From the NCBI GenBank assembly GCA_033085395.1, contig JANQBS010000083.1, positions 1 to 64,000 of the forward strand: a stretch of 64,000 bases of DNA. Direction: 5' to 3'. The position numbers and the translations under genes are program-made. Below are positions 45,637 to 56,726 of the stretch, in pieces; the first letter of the stretch is position 1; every line of letters starts with the position of its first letter. The notes beneath the pieces are model-generated. The model did not search any database and was not told the origin of the DNA. It saw only the letters and a program-made list of their open reading frames with translations. Source of the stretch: Xanthoparmelia taractica (Eukaryota > Ascomycota > Lecanoromycetes > Lecanorales > Parmeliaceae).

Positions 45637-46921
45637 TTACGCCTTGCCATTTCTCTTACCCCGTTTTCGCGCCGTTCCATTCCTTGAATCTTGCTTCAAT
45701 ACCGGTTCTGCATCCTCTCCGTTGGGAGTAGTTTCCAGATCCTCCAATTCAGCTTGTTCATAGTTCGCCTGGACACCGGCAATGCGACTCTGAATTTTGT
45801 GGTACGTCCACATCGGTAAGCGGAACAAAACCGTCTGCTTGAACGTGGGCTTGGGTATCTCCTCAGGATCTAACAAGAGTTCCACCTTTTCACCGTTCTC
45901 CTCCTCTTCTTCCACATAAACGTTTCCCACGGAGTCCACGATGAGGACCTTTCCATTGGGAGCCTGGACTCTCTTCTTAGCCCCTTGGGGGCCCTGTTCA
46001 GATTCCGAATCAAGAGGTGTAGGTGTATTTGTACCACTCCGCCTAGTACCCTTGCTTAATCTCTTGTCCTTTTCCTTTTTGTTCTCTTTCTCTTGCATGC
46101 GTTTCTGGCGGCGATTGAGCACCGCGGCACCGTTCTCTGGCGCAGACGAGGCAGTGGAGCTAGCTGTCGTTCCCGTCATTGGACCACCAATGCCAGGGAT
46201 GCCTCTTATTCCTGAGTCATCGCCCCAAGCTGATCGTCTGGCATCTCGAATGACGCGGTCGGCGTAATCTCGTTGCCTCTGCCAGCTCACATACATAGCT
46301 GCATAATGGACCAAGCCTCCTCCGAACGTAAAAAGGCCAATGAGCACTGATCCCAGACCAGGGCGAAATCGGGCGTAATAGTATCCAGTCCCCCGCCATT
46401 TGGGGAAGCCATTGTTCAGGAAGAAATCATATCTCTCGCGACCAGGTCCTTTCAAGACCTCGGCAACACCGCCTAGTCGAGCATACCGCTCGCTAGCCTT
46501 CTTCACCGCAGCCTGGATTTCGCTTTCTGTGGGGGCTCTGTTAACGTGTACGCCTGGCTTCTTGTTTTTGAGTCCGAGTATTGGCTTGGAGGTTGCCTTT
46601 GCTTTGGAGGCTACGAGCGACTGCTTAGCCTTGTCCGGATGTATGATTTTGGATCTCTTCCTGTAAGCTTTGACAATCTCCTCTTGAGAAGCGCTGGCCT
46701 TCACCCCGACGAAATCTAGATAAAACGAGTAAGCCAACATGAAGTCAGTTGGAATCAGTAAGCCAAAGCCAGTATAAGTAGTTACCGTAAAAAGTCACCT
46801 CAGGACCCTCGGAAGCCTGGATCTCATCTCGAAGCCGAAAAATCTCATGATCATCCTTAGTGAAACCAGCAACCAGCGCGAGCAGACCACTGCAGAGCAA
46901 AATAAAGAGTGACGACTTCAT
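45637..46921 (-). CDS. ERJ5: ER membrane J-protein Erj5
   Basis: Exon 1 (46921-46786) and exon 2 (46715-45637) with a 70-bp intron give 404 residues. The start MKSSLFILLCSGLLALVAG is a signal peptide; a longer in-frame start 14 codons upstream would bury it and was not used. The J-domain spans about residues 44-125 with HPD in IIHPDKAKQS, interrupted by an insertion rich in Lys/Ala typical of Erj5. A membrane segment follows (GLGSVLIGLFTFGGGLVHYA). The cytosolic part is highly charged and ends in a Lys/Arg cluster (GTARKRGKRNGKA). In yeast Erj5 helps ER folding capacity with Kar2. It is the second J-protein within 3 kb, on the same strand. Confidence 0.9.
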
Positions 46922-47570
46922 GTTGAAGGAAAGTAATGCATGTGTGCCTGAAAGTTCTATCACCTACACCTCCCGAGATATGTGCACTAGCAGTCCTTTA
47001 GTTTGTGCTATAGTAGAAGTAGATCAGTGGTTTCGTGGGCCCAACCCCAACCAAGCAATTGGGCAAAAGGTGGGGAAAACCGATATGCAAGTGTGCGAGT
47101 AAGTCCGGGGATACAACTTATAAGAGAACCCTTCAACCCGCTCACTTCCTTCTTGATTCTTGGAGAATCTGTGGGTGTATGCCAGATGGTTAGAGCTGGT
47201 GAAGAGAACTTGGTGGTGAGCATGGCTGATGTTCGTGGCTGAAAAGGAGACAGACCCCTGTCCCAAAAAAATAAGAGTCCCGCCTGAGGAATCATCTGTG
47301 GGACAAAGAACACATTTGCTCGAGTTCTTAACCGCTCTTTCCACTTTCAAAGCTACTCACGCATTCAATTCATAACCATTGGCTACCATTCACTACCTTT
47401 CTCACCAAAAAGTGCCTACAGTTCCCACCTCCCGATATCTGAATTCATTAGCTGATCGAGTACAAAAGGTCCACATCACACTCTCTCCACCCCTATTCCC
47501 TTCACCATTTCAAGAAGACGACCCAAGAATAAGAATACCTTCAGTCGAGGCCACAATTTCCACTCCAGCA
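46922..47570. promoter_or_regulatory. divergent intergenic region ERJ5 / PRA1
   Basis: 649 bp lie between opposed starts. The PRA1 frame remains open upstream to 47379, but that extension is not conserved-looking. Short frames on both strands near 47000-47350 are not recognisable. Confidence 0.45.
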
Positions 47571-48101
47571 ATGTCGCGAATAAGCATTCCACTCGAGGCT
47601 CTGACCTCTCGCCTCAATCTCGGATCCCGCTTTGAAGGAGTACGGTCCCAGTCACTGACGTCCAGATTCGCCAACCTTAAGCCCATCTCTGAGTTCCTTG
47701 ATCTCAAGCGCCTCTCCAAGCCTGCCAATTTCGGAGAGGTTCAGAGCAGGGTCAACTATAATCTGTCATACTTCTCGAGCAACTACTTTGCTGTAGCCCT
47801 GATGCTCACAATCTACAGCCTGCTTACCAACGTCGCATTACTGTTTGACATGATCTTCATGGGCGTTGGGCTCTTCGCTATAAGAAAACTTGATGGTCGG
47901 GAGCTTGAATTGGGTTTTGCTCGTCTGACCACCTCCCAGTTATATACAGGTTTGTTCATAATTGGAGTACCGGTCTTCATCTGGGCCTCCCCAATTGCAA
48001 CAGCCTTATGGCTCGTCGGTGCTATCGGTGTGACTACCCTCGGTCACGCATCCTTTATGGACAAACCGATCGATACAGCTTTTTCCGAGGAGGCGGTCTA
48101 G
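47571..48101 (+). CDS. PRA1-family Rab acceptor (Yip3-like)
   Basis: A single exon encodes 176 residues. PRA1/Yip3 proteins sit in ER-Golgi membranes and act on prenylated Rab GTPases. The family block FGEVQSRVNYNLSYFSSNY is followed by two hydrophobic hairpins (FAVALMLTIYSLLTNVALLF and a second around GLFIIGVPVFIWASPIATAL). The last residues, KPIDTAFSEEAV, form an acidic tail like that of other fungal members. The ATG at 47571 fits the family length; an in-frame ATG at 47379 would add 64 residues of no known domain. Its last 94 bp overlap the next reading frame. Confidence 0.9.
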   Translation: MSRISIPLEALTSRLNLGSRFEGVRSQSLTSRFANLKPISEFLDLKRLSKPANFGEVQSRVNYNLSYFSSNYFAVALMLTIYSLLTNVALLFDMIFMGVGLFAIRKLDGRELELGFARLTTSQLYTGLFIIGVPVFIWASPIATALWLVGAIGVTTLGHASFMDKPIDTAFSEEAV

Positions 48102-49363
48102 GTGGTCGGCCGCGAACTCCAAAAGATTCGCCCTTATGGGGAAGACTATCAGGGGCTCGTCCGGAGAAGAGAAGGGGTGGATCGGGCAGGCAAGCACAAC
48201 AATGGGAAGAAGATAGACGTTTTGAAGAAATAGACAGCGATGAAGATGATGGTCAGGGCGTTGGATTAGATGGGGCGTTCGTTAGCGATGAACTGCACTT
48301 TACAGGCGCGGATATGGGTCGACGTTCACGTCGTCGACAGGTGTACGATGATGGGGTTTCCTCCGAGTCCTCTGGTGACGACTATGGCTCGGACCATGGA
48401 CTCGGCGGTACCATGCAGATCGCTCTCAGGGACAAGGAAGAATTATTGGTGCAAAAGGCTTTGGAACGTATACATCGTGCACAGATGCTGGGAAGAACGA
48501 ACGTCAAGTTGACCCAGCCTGAGATAGATGCTCTGGAACGCAAAAGAAGGAAAGATGAAGCCGAAAGTGCAGGTAGGAAGCCTGAAACGAAAAAGGCGGA
48601 TCGACGTCGAAGCAGCGGTCAGTCTCGCGATACATCAAGAGAACAGAAGTCTAGCAGGAAAAGGAGCAAAGGGTACTTTTCTACCTATGAGAGCGAAAGC
48701 TCATCGAGTTCTAGAAGAGCTACGCCTCCTGGTATTCTTGTCCCTGGTCCAGGCGGCATGGCTGCCTATTCGCCGCTGGGATTTTACCCACCGACCACGG
48801 CTCCTCAGGGGGAATCATCGCGTTCGGGCTCTAGATCAGCAAGTTCGCACAGCCTCGCGCAGGCTTCGCCTCCGTTGCCTCGTGCACATAAACAGCGCTA
48901 TTCGTTAGGTCCTGATCCAGCACCGCCTTCGCCAGCACCCCGTTCACCACAGTCATTGCGACGTCTTCCGGATGACCCGAACTGGATACCTCGGCCTCGG
49001 TCATCGTCTTCGGTATCCAGTCAACCTTATTCACCAAACCAGTACCAATCTCACTCGCCTCCTCTTCCGCAAATACCGCATCAGTACAGTCAAGGCCGAC
49101 GAGCAGTGTCGAGTCCGCAGCCAGACGTGCAATACCCTCACATTAGAGGAGAGCCGCAGGTGCGGTCTTCGGGCCCTTCCTCGCTGCGCCGAGAACACTC
49201 TCGCCAGTCGACTCCTGAGAGAAGTGAAAGTGAGGAAGGCAGCGCAAGTGAAGATGATGAAGGTGAAGGCGTTCAAGTGGACGTTATACCTTACAGTCAA
49301 GGCTATGGAATCAGTGTGCGTCCTGAAGGCGCCAAAGAGAGGCAAAGGAGAGGCCAACGATAA
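48008..49363 (+). CDS. disordered, Ser/Pro/Arg-rich hypothetical protein, start uncertain
   Basis: The open frame of 451 codons overlaps the last 94 bp of PRA1 in another frame. The overlap is translated only if the ATG at 48008 is used; the next in-frame ATG is at 48314 (349 residues). The segment just after the PRA1 stop (GGRPRTPKDSPLWGRLSGAR) reads like genuine protein, so a start between the two, through an upstream exon, is possible. Features include acidic and basic patches, a helix (LRDKEELLVQKALERIHRAQ), then a long Ser/Pro-rich disordered tail ending in an acidic stretch (SEEGSASEDDEGEGVQVDVI). No known domain. It may be a low-complexity scaffold or nuclear protein. Confidence 0.65.
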   Translation: MARRCYRCDYPRSRILYGQTDRYSFFRGGGLGGRPRTPKDSPLWGRLSGARPEKRRGGSGRQAQQWEEDRRFEEIDSDEDDGQGVGLDGAFVSDELHFTGADMGRRSRRRQVYDDGVSSESSGDDYGSDHGLGGTMQIALRDKEELLVQKALERIHRAQMLGRTNVKLTQPEIDALERKRRKDEAESAGRKPETKKADRRRSSGQSRDTSREQKSSRKRSKGYFSTYESESSSSSRRATPPGILVPGPGGMAAYSPLGFYPPTTAPQGESSRSGSRSASSHSLAQASPPLPRAHKQRYSLGPDPAPPSPAPRSPQSLRRLPDDPNWIPRPRSSSSVSSQPYSPNQYQSHSPPLPQIPHQYSQGRRAVSSPQPDVQYPHIRGEPQVRSSGPSSLRREHSRQSTPERSESEEGSASEDDEGEGVQVDVIPYSQGYGISVRPEGAKERQRRGQR

Positions 49364-49460
49364 GCGTATTGGGAGTTTTGGGGTCTCGGAGACAAAAGGG
49401 GACGGCATTTCATAGACGGCGCTTCGCAGACAGCGTTCCTTTGCTCGAAATCTGACATTG

Positions 49461-50509
49461 CTACGTGACCAGCATGTTCTCCTTGATATTATCCTGTGTG
49501 CCCTGGTCCACCCCAATGTGTCTCAAGTACTGATTCACTCCTCTATAAACATGTTGGAGATGTTCGTCTATTTCCTGCACAAAGCCAGCCGGACAGGCAG
49601 CGAATTCCTCGCCCAACCCTATCCGCCTGATCTCCTCCATCCTCGACTCCATCTCGCTGTCCAATTCGTTCACACTAGCCATGTAGTCCGCGCTTATCAC
49701 TCTGACCGGGACATCCAGTAATAAGAGAAGGAGCGCGACGACAAGACCAGTCCTATCCTTTCCTTGGGTACAATGTACCAAGATTGGGTAATTACTCGAG
49801 TCAGCAAGAAGTGTGAATATCTCACGGAGTTCCGAGGTGCTGTGATCGAGGCTATCTTTCCCCAGTCCAATCAAACCTCGTGGAGCCATGACCTCGCGGC
49901 CAAGGATAGCAATGGCCTCCATTCTGTACCCTACTGCCATCAGGCCCAAGAGTTTGCCCAGACTCGACCATCTGAGCCTCCAGAGCAATGCACGCGCAAA
50001 GGATCCGCCATTCAGATTGATCTCGTGGTATGCGATCCCTGGTATCTTCAGCGGCTGGGCCGCCGCGTCGTCGGTCTGAGGAAGTGCCGCTGAGGTGCGG
50101 ACTTTGGCATTTGATTTTTGGGCCTGCTCAATGTGCTCGGTTGTGGAGCGCAGATCAATGATGTGGGTGATGTGGTGTTGAGAGATGAGGGTTTCCCGGT
50201 CTGACTTGGAGGCGTCGTCCTACGCTCCTTTGATTCAGCAATGCCTTTGGATCCCACGACCAAGTCAGGTAGGTGCCAAGAAGGGCAATAGTATTTGGCA
50301 TCAAGCGATACGCCTGTGACTTGACGGCTTGGGGTAAAGGAAATAGAAGCAGAGGGATATAGACATACAGGACGCGCGCTGCGAAAAACGCGGCCTTGTC
50401 GAAGGCTGCGGTTGCCTTGAATATGGTTGATTGTTTGGCCAACGTCGCGGAAATTGAGGATGTTCTGCAAGGGACTTGAGCATACGAGGTTCGATGTTGT
50501 TGGCTCCAT
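49461..50509 (-). CDS. tyrosine-protein phosphatase (Y_phosphatase3 type)
   Basis: Exon 1 (50509-50369) and exon 2 (50219-49461) with a 149-bp intron give 299 residues. The CX5R active site is PILVHCTQGKDRTGLVVALL: Cys forms the phospho-enzyme and Arg binds phosphate. Upstream family motifs are LQNILNFRDVG near residue 14 and ITHIIDLRSTTEHIEQAQK after the splice. The N-terminal NFRDVG start is typical of fungal and bacterial dual-specificity enzymes of the PTP-LMW-unrelated group acting on phosphotyrosine or phosphoinositides. No signal peptide is present. The intron is longer than most here, and exon 1 matches the family only when spliced at GTATGT. Substrate unknown. Confidence 0.87.
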
Positions 50510-51008
50510 GTCATGTCAATGTACCAGCACGTACGAATTGACAACGCAGAAGTCAGGTTGGATCTCAGGGTTGGTACCGACGTAAGGGCGGGACGTGAGG
50601 GAACAGGAGAATTATTTCTATTCTAGAGGGGGACCAATTATTTGCCAAAGCCCATAAAGATGTAGTTATGATTCAGGGTGGTATAAGACTCGGTAATAAA
50701 AAAATGGAAATTTTGAAGCAATTCAACTTCGAACTTTGATACATACAAACGATTTGTTTATTTCGTACCCTTATTTAGCTTCAACCACCACGTCATTATT
50801 TGCGGCGCTAGTGGCATCTGGAAATGAGGGTCATGCAACTACCACATTCTCTGTCACTTTCCAAATCAATTCTACACAAGCCACCTCACCTAGTTACTTT
50901 GCCATAATCCATCCTGATCATTCTAGATATCGAATGGAGTTCCTACCACCCTTCCACACCCTATAACACCAACCCTATCATCTATACTCAACCCCTGTGC
51001 CCACCAGT
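50510..51008. promoter_or_regulatory. divergent promoter phosphatase / EIS1
   Basis: 499 bp lie between opposed starts. A 76-codon + frame at 50736-50966 is not recognisable. A pyrimidine-rich stretch just before the EIS1 ATG is typical of fungal transcription-start regions. Confidence 0.45.
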
Positions 51009-54000
51009 ATGGCTTCGACCAAGTCGCAGAAGCTCGAGGATCAAGGTGTGCAGCCATCTGCAACACTCACGCGTCGTCTTGTGTCTTCAGACTGACCTTC
51101 ATTAGCCGCGACCGCCGCGCTCTATGTAACCAAGGGCAAAGACAACAAATCGCAAACCAAGCCAAACAACTATCCCCTAGATGAACACAACAGACTCTCG
51201 GCTGCCAGTAAGTCTGAGCGTTGTCAGTCTTTCAAAATCAGGCTGACCCCGTTTGCCAGGTGCCGCAACATCATTGAAGCATGCAGACCCTCGAGATCTA
51301 CCTGCCTATCCGGTTGTAGGCCTTGCCCATCCGGAGTCTTCAGCAGGAGCCGCCGCCAGTTTGGCAAACAAAGACCATAAATCCTTTGAGCACTGGAAGC
51401 CGGGAGACATACCAGCTGCCAGCAAAGCAGCAATGCTAGCCAAAGACTACAAGGCTGCGCCCTTATGGCATCCAGAGCTGAGCGCGGCCGGCTCTAAAGC
51501 CGCGCTTCTCGCTCAAAAGGAGGGAGGAGACGTCAAGGTCTGGAGACCCTCGCCAACTGACGCTGGAAATTCAGCGGCAGGCCAGGCGATGCGAATGAAA
51601 GGCTTGAGCCCTCAACTCGATTACGGTCATACAGAAGAAGGTGGTAGAAGGGCAATGATGGCGGCAACCCAATCCATGGCTAGCGGTAGAAAACGAGCTG
51701 GCTCCACTCCGGTCGAAGTAAGCTTATACCCGGACTCCAAGAATTCTGCGGCAAATGCGCTGAAGGCAGCCACCTCTGTCTCAAGAGCTGCTGCTGGAAG
51801 TCAACCCGAACCACGTGTCCCAGCTGGCCCTACCATCGATGCCGGCAAGATACATAATGCAGCTGTCACCAACCTCTCGCGCGAGATGTATACGTCCCAT
51901 CCCCCAGTAGCGCCAGAGGTGGAAGAAAAGAATAGACAAGCCGGCCTGCGCGCTGCAGCAGTCTCGATGGCGAAGCAGATGTATGACGTTCAACAGAAAA
52001 TTCTCGAGGCAGCTGCCGAGACACGACGATCTGATAGCTCATATGCTGCTACCAGCGTTCACAACCGTCCAGCTTCAGCTACATCTGAAGAATCGTATAA
52101 TCCTCCACAGTATGCCAATCTACAGGAAGCGGCACAGAAATTAGCAGCTGAACGCCTCGCCAAGCTCCATGATGAGCATGCAGCATACAGGAATTATTAT
52201 GGGACACCCGCTGCACCCCAGACTCACAAGCTGTCAATACGAGGTCGACGAAGGCGCACATCCAGCGATGATCCAGAGGATGATCAAGAGCGCTCCCAAC
52301 AGATTAGGTCCGAAATGTCTCTTTTCACGGACAAGCTAGCCCAGGTGGATGCCAAAAAGCGCCAACAGGACAGAGAATCGCTCTTGGCTGCCGCTCAAAG
52401 AAATGTCAGAGCAAGCATGCATGGAATTGACGAAAAGGTTTTCAACGAGACTGGTAAAGTTTCTCCAGCAATGATGGAGGAATGGGAAGAAAAAGCCAAG
52501 GCCAAGGCAAAAGCTGAAAGTTCGGCAAGAATGGTTAATCATGGCAAGGTCAACATAGGTGGGGGCAGGTACATGGATCAGTCGGAAATTGATGCAATCG
52601 CCGCTGCTAAAGTACAACCTACAATTGATGAGGTTACAGCAACCGCCGAGAGACACCGTGCGAGAGACGAAGAACTGCGCCAGCAACAACTCGAGCGCGA
52701 ACGGCTAGCTGCCGAGAGGGCCCGAGACCAAAGGGAGCGTGACGCAAAGACCAAAGAAGACTGGAGGCGCTTCAAGGGTAAATCCGACACACATTCACAA
52801 TTGAACAAATGCTAACAACCACCAGAGGAAGAAAAGCGAGAGGCTAGAGCCAGAAAGGAAGAGGAGAGAAGGAGGAAAATGGAAGAAAGGCGTCTCCGCG
52901 ACGAGGAGAAGCGTAAAGCTAGGGAAGCAAAGGCCGCTTCGGAAGCTCCAGTAGTGGTTGCCAAGGAGGAGGAGTCCAAGGGAGACGCTGAGGCCGGTAC
53001 CGAAGCCGCGGTCGCTGGACCAGAATCCCCAGTACTCGACCCCATCCCTGCGACCACGCCTCTCGAAACCGATGAGTCCAAGCTTGAGACTCTTCCAAGT
53101 GACGAAGAGAAGACTGATTCCAAGCCTTTGGCAATATCTGAGTCGGATCCTACTAATGCGAGTGAAGCAAATCTGGCGCCAGTGTCTACCGAGGATTCCG
53201 AGCTTGGCCCCGTGTACACTGCGGAAAGCGGAGGACATCTCAGTGGGAATCCTGAAGAGATAGCCAGCCGTGTGTTTTCAGCACCTGTTGAAGGAGAGCC
53301 CGCAACAAGCACAAAGTTGGGAGATACAACCTCAGGGACTGAAGAACTCGTGAACGAAACGTCAAACACTGAAAAGGCTCCTGTCATAGCAGCAGAAACA
53401 TCCACTATCCCCGCAACTGAGACCAAGCAAACCCCCGTCGTCTCAAAGCCCTCAAATGCAACAAAACCCGAAGCCCCTATCGCAGCGAGAGTAACTCCCA
53501 CCATACCTGCGGCTACAACCGAAACAACAGTGAGCGGCCCCGCGGCCTCGAAGCTGACGAAAGACAAGGATACAGGTAAAGTCTCCTCGTGGCTCAAAAC
53601 CAAATTCTCTCGCCGCGCCAGCAAACCCACCAAGCCCGAGTCTACCACAGGACCCACCGAGAGCAAAGAGAAAGGCTTCATTGGTGGCGTCAACCTCACT
53701 GGTCCCGATGCCAGCAACACCAGCTCTGATCACGGTGACTCCTCCATGCGCGAGGTCGCTCTGGCAGGCAAAGACACGGCCCAGACGACGGCCACGACCG
53801 AAGTGCCCTTGGTGAGCCCAACCGCACACGACGACCTTTACTCAGCATCTGATCGCAGCCCCCACACTGGACCGACAGCTGCAGGCACCCTTGCACGTGA
53901 CTCCCTCTCCTCACCGTCCATCAGCTCTCTCTCGAGCGACGAAGACACTCGTGGCCGTAGTGCCATACCGCGAGAACAAGAGCCGATCACGCAAAACCAG

Positions 54001-54219
54001 TTTGTGCACGAGGAGATTGAAAAGGGCCACATTGATCCCGCGTTGCTGCCCCAATCGAAGGAATCGGAGAGCTCGAACGGTGGAGGCGAAGAATTCGAGG
54101 AAGCAAGGGATCGATTTGATACGGAGAAGTTGAGTCCGCCGGCGGCTGGTGTCATCGGTGGGACGGGGAGGAAGAGTGACAGTCCGGCGAGAGATTCGAA
54201 GTTCGTGGAGGATTTGTAA
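51009..54219 (+). CDS. EIS1: eisosome protein 1-like
   Basis: Four exons (51009-51045, 51106-51207, 51260-52777, 52826-54219) with introns of 60, 52 and 48 bp give 1016 residues. Eis1 helps form eisosomes, the plasma-membrane furrows. The N-terminal third has repeated Ala-rich helical units (AALYVTKGKD, SAATSLKHAD, AAASLANKDHKSFEHWKPGD, AAMLAKDYKAAPLWHPELSA) characteristic of the family. A central domain around RRAMMAATQSMASGRKR is followed by long coiled-coil-like charged stretches (ERHRARDEELRQQQLERERL) across the last intron. The C-terminal 400 residues are acidic, Thr/Pro/Ser-rich and disordered. No membrane segment is present, so attachment to the membrane is through partners or lipid. 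Confidence 0.9.
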
Positions 54220-54727
54220 AAACGAGGGGATTCTGCGGTCGGTTGGTGGGTGAGAATGGGATGACTCGATACCTTTAATCGTGCGATTGCAAAGTCTTTT
54301 TGTGAAGAGATATCTATTGTTGGTTTGGACCTAGCGAGCGAAGGATGTATACGTTCCTGTGTTGATTCCCATGCTGAAGCAGCGCTGTTTCCCTCTTTGG
54401 TTTTGTTCCTTCCACCAGTATAATTGAAACCTCTGCCGAGCGCAAAGCTAATACGAAGAGTGCTTTCCTGTTCGACATACCCTTGGTTAAACAAAACCAC
54501 GGATGCAATATTTTATATTCAGGTCAGAACATGGTTCTTAACCACCTACGACTTTGTGAGTTGATAAAATAAAAACATTCTATTTGCTCGACTTGCGCTG
54601 TTACCTGTCGCCCATCGACGAGCTTCCCGTTTCTAAATGCCCTGTTCATGCCGCCACCTGCCCTTGTAAATGCGAATCCTAACGCCATGCCCGCTATCTA
54701 CAAACATTACCCCCCGGGCAATCCCTT
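54220..54727. other. convergent intergenic region EIS1 / SFK1-like gene
   Basis: This 3' region is shared by two converging genes. Minus-strand frames antisense to EIS1 (for example 53838-54500) are shadows. No RNA gene was seen. Confidence 0.6.
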
Positions 54728-55756
54728 TCAAAAGTTTTGCGCAGCAGGGGGTCTGTGGTTGCCCGTCCGGGTGCCATCGTGTCCCGCCGCCCCAATAGCG
54801 GTGGCATTCCCAGCGGCACCATTCATCATCATTGCACGGTTATATGCAGCACCGTCCGTCATCGCACCGCCATTCTCCGGCCCCTTGAGACGCATGAGCT
54901 CCGCGTTCGAGTGCTCCTGGGTGCTCCTCGCCGCGGGCAGCAGATCGACAAAGAAGGTCAGGACGTAAAAGGTGAAGACGAAGGCGATGATCCATTCGAA
55001 TATGGCTCCCACATTCTGCCTGCCGTTGAAGGTGGTGACGACGAAGACGATGGCGAGGATTACCTCGACGATGATGAAGACGAGCTTGAGCCAGAAGGAG
55101 AGGCGCAGGATGCGGTGTTGGCGGAAATGCACGCCGAGGCGCTGGTACTCGGCGCAGATGAAGATGGCGCTGATGACGTAGCCGGCCATGAAGAGGAGGA
55201 GGAAGCCGTCGTGTAGGTGAGGGTGGCGGAGGGTGTCGAAGATGGAGAGGAGGATCAGCCCGCAGGTTCCTGCGACGGCGAAGATGACTAGGATTGATCG
55301 GATCAGTATCGGTGATGCATCTCACAGTCTGCGCTTCCTGAACGAGAGACGAGCAGAGGCGTACTGGACAGGGCGGAGAGGACTTTTTCGGCCACGCCGA
55401 GATTCTTGGCCAAACGACCAGTGTGCCGTAGCCAGCGCTCGGATGCAAAGGAGAGGTCGAGGAAGACGGTGGTGACACAGCAGCCTGCTATGAAGAGTGG
55501 CTTTAGGCCCTGAGCGCCAATGTCGGATATATAAGCTATTGTCTGTTTGGGACTCATTGAGGCGTAATGGTGACGGCCTTGAAGCTCCCAGACAATCAGC
55601 ATGACTAGAAGCATGGCTGGACTCGTTTTAGCACATTGGTCACGGTGCGAAAGAATGGTGAGGGAAGTCTCCTTCCGACTAACCCAGCCAGGTGCAAGCG
55701 CTCACGAGAGGCAGTACCCATACAAATGCGTACTTGAAGAAAGCCGATATAGCCAT
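54728..55756 (-). CDS. FRAG1/DRAM/Sfk1-family membrane protein
   Basis: Three exons (55756-55684, 55616-55365, 55287-54728) with introns of 67 and 77 bp give 294 residues. Intron 2 has a perfect branch site (TACTGATC). In yeast Sfk1 helps localise the PI4-kinase Stt4 and affects plasma-membrane phospholipid asymmetry. The sequence shows six hydrophobic segments: MAISAFFKYAFVWVLPLVSA, WLAMLLVMLIVW, then LKPLFIAGCCVTTVFLDLSF, VAGTCGLILLSIF, GYVISAIFICAEYQRL and VFIIVEVILAIVFVV. The last part is an Ala/Gly/Asn-rich cytosolic tail (MNGAAGNATAIG). Family motifs include HYASMSPKQTIAYISDIGAQ. The function is inferred from family only. Confidence 0.88.
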
Positions 55757-56726
55757 GGTCCGCAGAGTGTGGGCGAACTGCCAGGGAGAGTAGGATGAGG
55801 CAAAATGAGTGGCGAATGAATTGATTGATGAGGAGTCAGTAGGAAAGAGACTGTGTGTGGTAGTGAGGGGAGAGGATGGTGGTAGAAGGGTAAGAAAAGA
55901 ACAACGAAGAAGACGAATGGATAACTAAGAATGTCAACGACTGTACTCAGGCATCGCCCAATTCATTCCAATTCATACAGTTAAGGTAATAAAACATAAC
56001 AACATAAAAGATACCTATTCTTCAATAACGTACCCATTCAAAATTTCAATTGAGAAGCGAATAGAATACGTCATCCCTCGGCTCTTCGGATGCGGACTGT
56101 CGCCAAGAAAATATGAAACAGGAACATAAGGTAAGATAAGGTACCCTTAGCTTAGGGTACATCAGAGTCCAGTACTTACAGAACAGTAATAGTTAGGTAT
56201 CAATGGAAACATACCATGACATGAACATCAACAAGAACAAGAAATGCTGGAAGCGCAACTGAATGCGGATGCCGCTGGGAAGAGGACTGCGTCGACAGGT
56301 TTGAGGTGAAGATTGAAAAACTATGCGCGGGGATCTGAAGGAGGCGAGGGACACGGAGTACTGGGGTCTGGGAATGGCTCGCCAGATCATCCTGTTTATA
56401 TGTCATCGAACCATTCAAGGATGCTTGGTATACCTCCTTGGTAGGCACACCCTTCTTAGGCAATCTGTTATAAAAACAGGACTCAGAAGCAAACTATCTG
56501 CATTCGATCTCCTCTCCAATTTGCAATTTGAACTTCTCACTCAAGAACGGCTTACCCTCCTCCCTCGCGCCACCTGGTTTATTAGACTTGGCGAGTCTGT
56601 ATATACATCTTAAAAAATAATAGCAGATCAATTTATTGCGCGAGGTTGAATCGCTCGACTAGCCCTTGCTTGTGAGTATCCGAATGAGAAGGAGACACTC
56701 AAGCCGACGACCGTGACCGGCCTACG
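55757..56726. other. 970-bp intergenic region, promoter of the SFK1-like gene
   Basis: Only short frames occur (the longest, 56323-56613 +, is 96 codons, unrecognised). An inverted repeat, GTACCCT and AGGGTAC with a 6-nt loop, lies at 56141-56160. The stretch 55960-56190 is richer in A and T. The right end is the 3' side of the CFEM gene. Confidence 0.5.
56141..56160. repeat. inverted repeat GTACCCT...AGGGTAC
   Basis: Seven-base perfect arms around TAGCTT form a small hairpin, preceded by AAGGTAAGATAAG. It resembles other GGTACC/CCTTA-type hairpins in intergenic DNA of this window (44227-44238, 57741-57754). Confidence 0.45.

Noticed and set aside
52812..53720. 302-codon minus-strand open frame
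   Set aside because: Antisense shadow of the low-complexity EIS1 C-terminal exon; its Ser/Val/Gly-rich translation mirrors the Thr/Glu/Pro-rich sense strand.
54737..55216. 159-codon + frame rich in Asp/Glu
   Set aside because: Antisense of the SFK1-like membrane segments, which are convincing on the minus strand.
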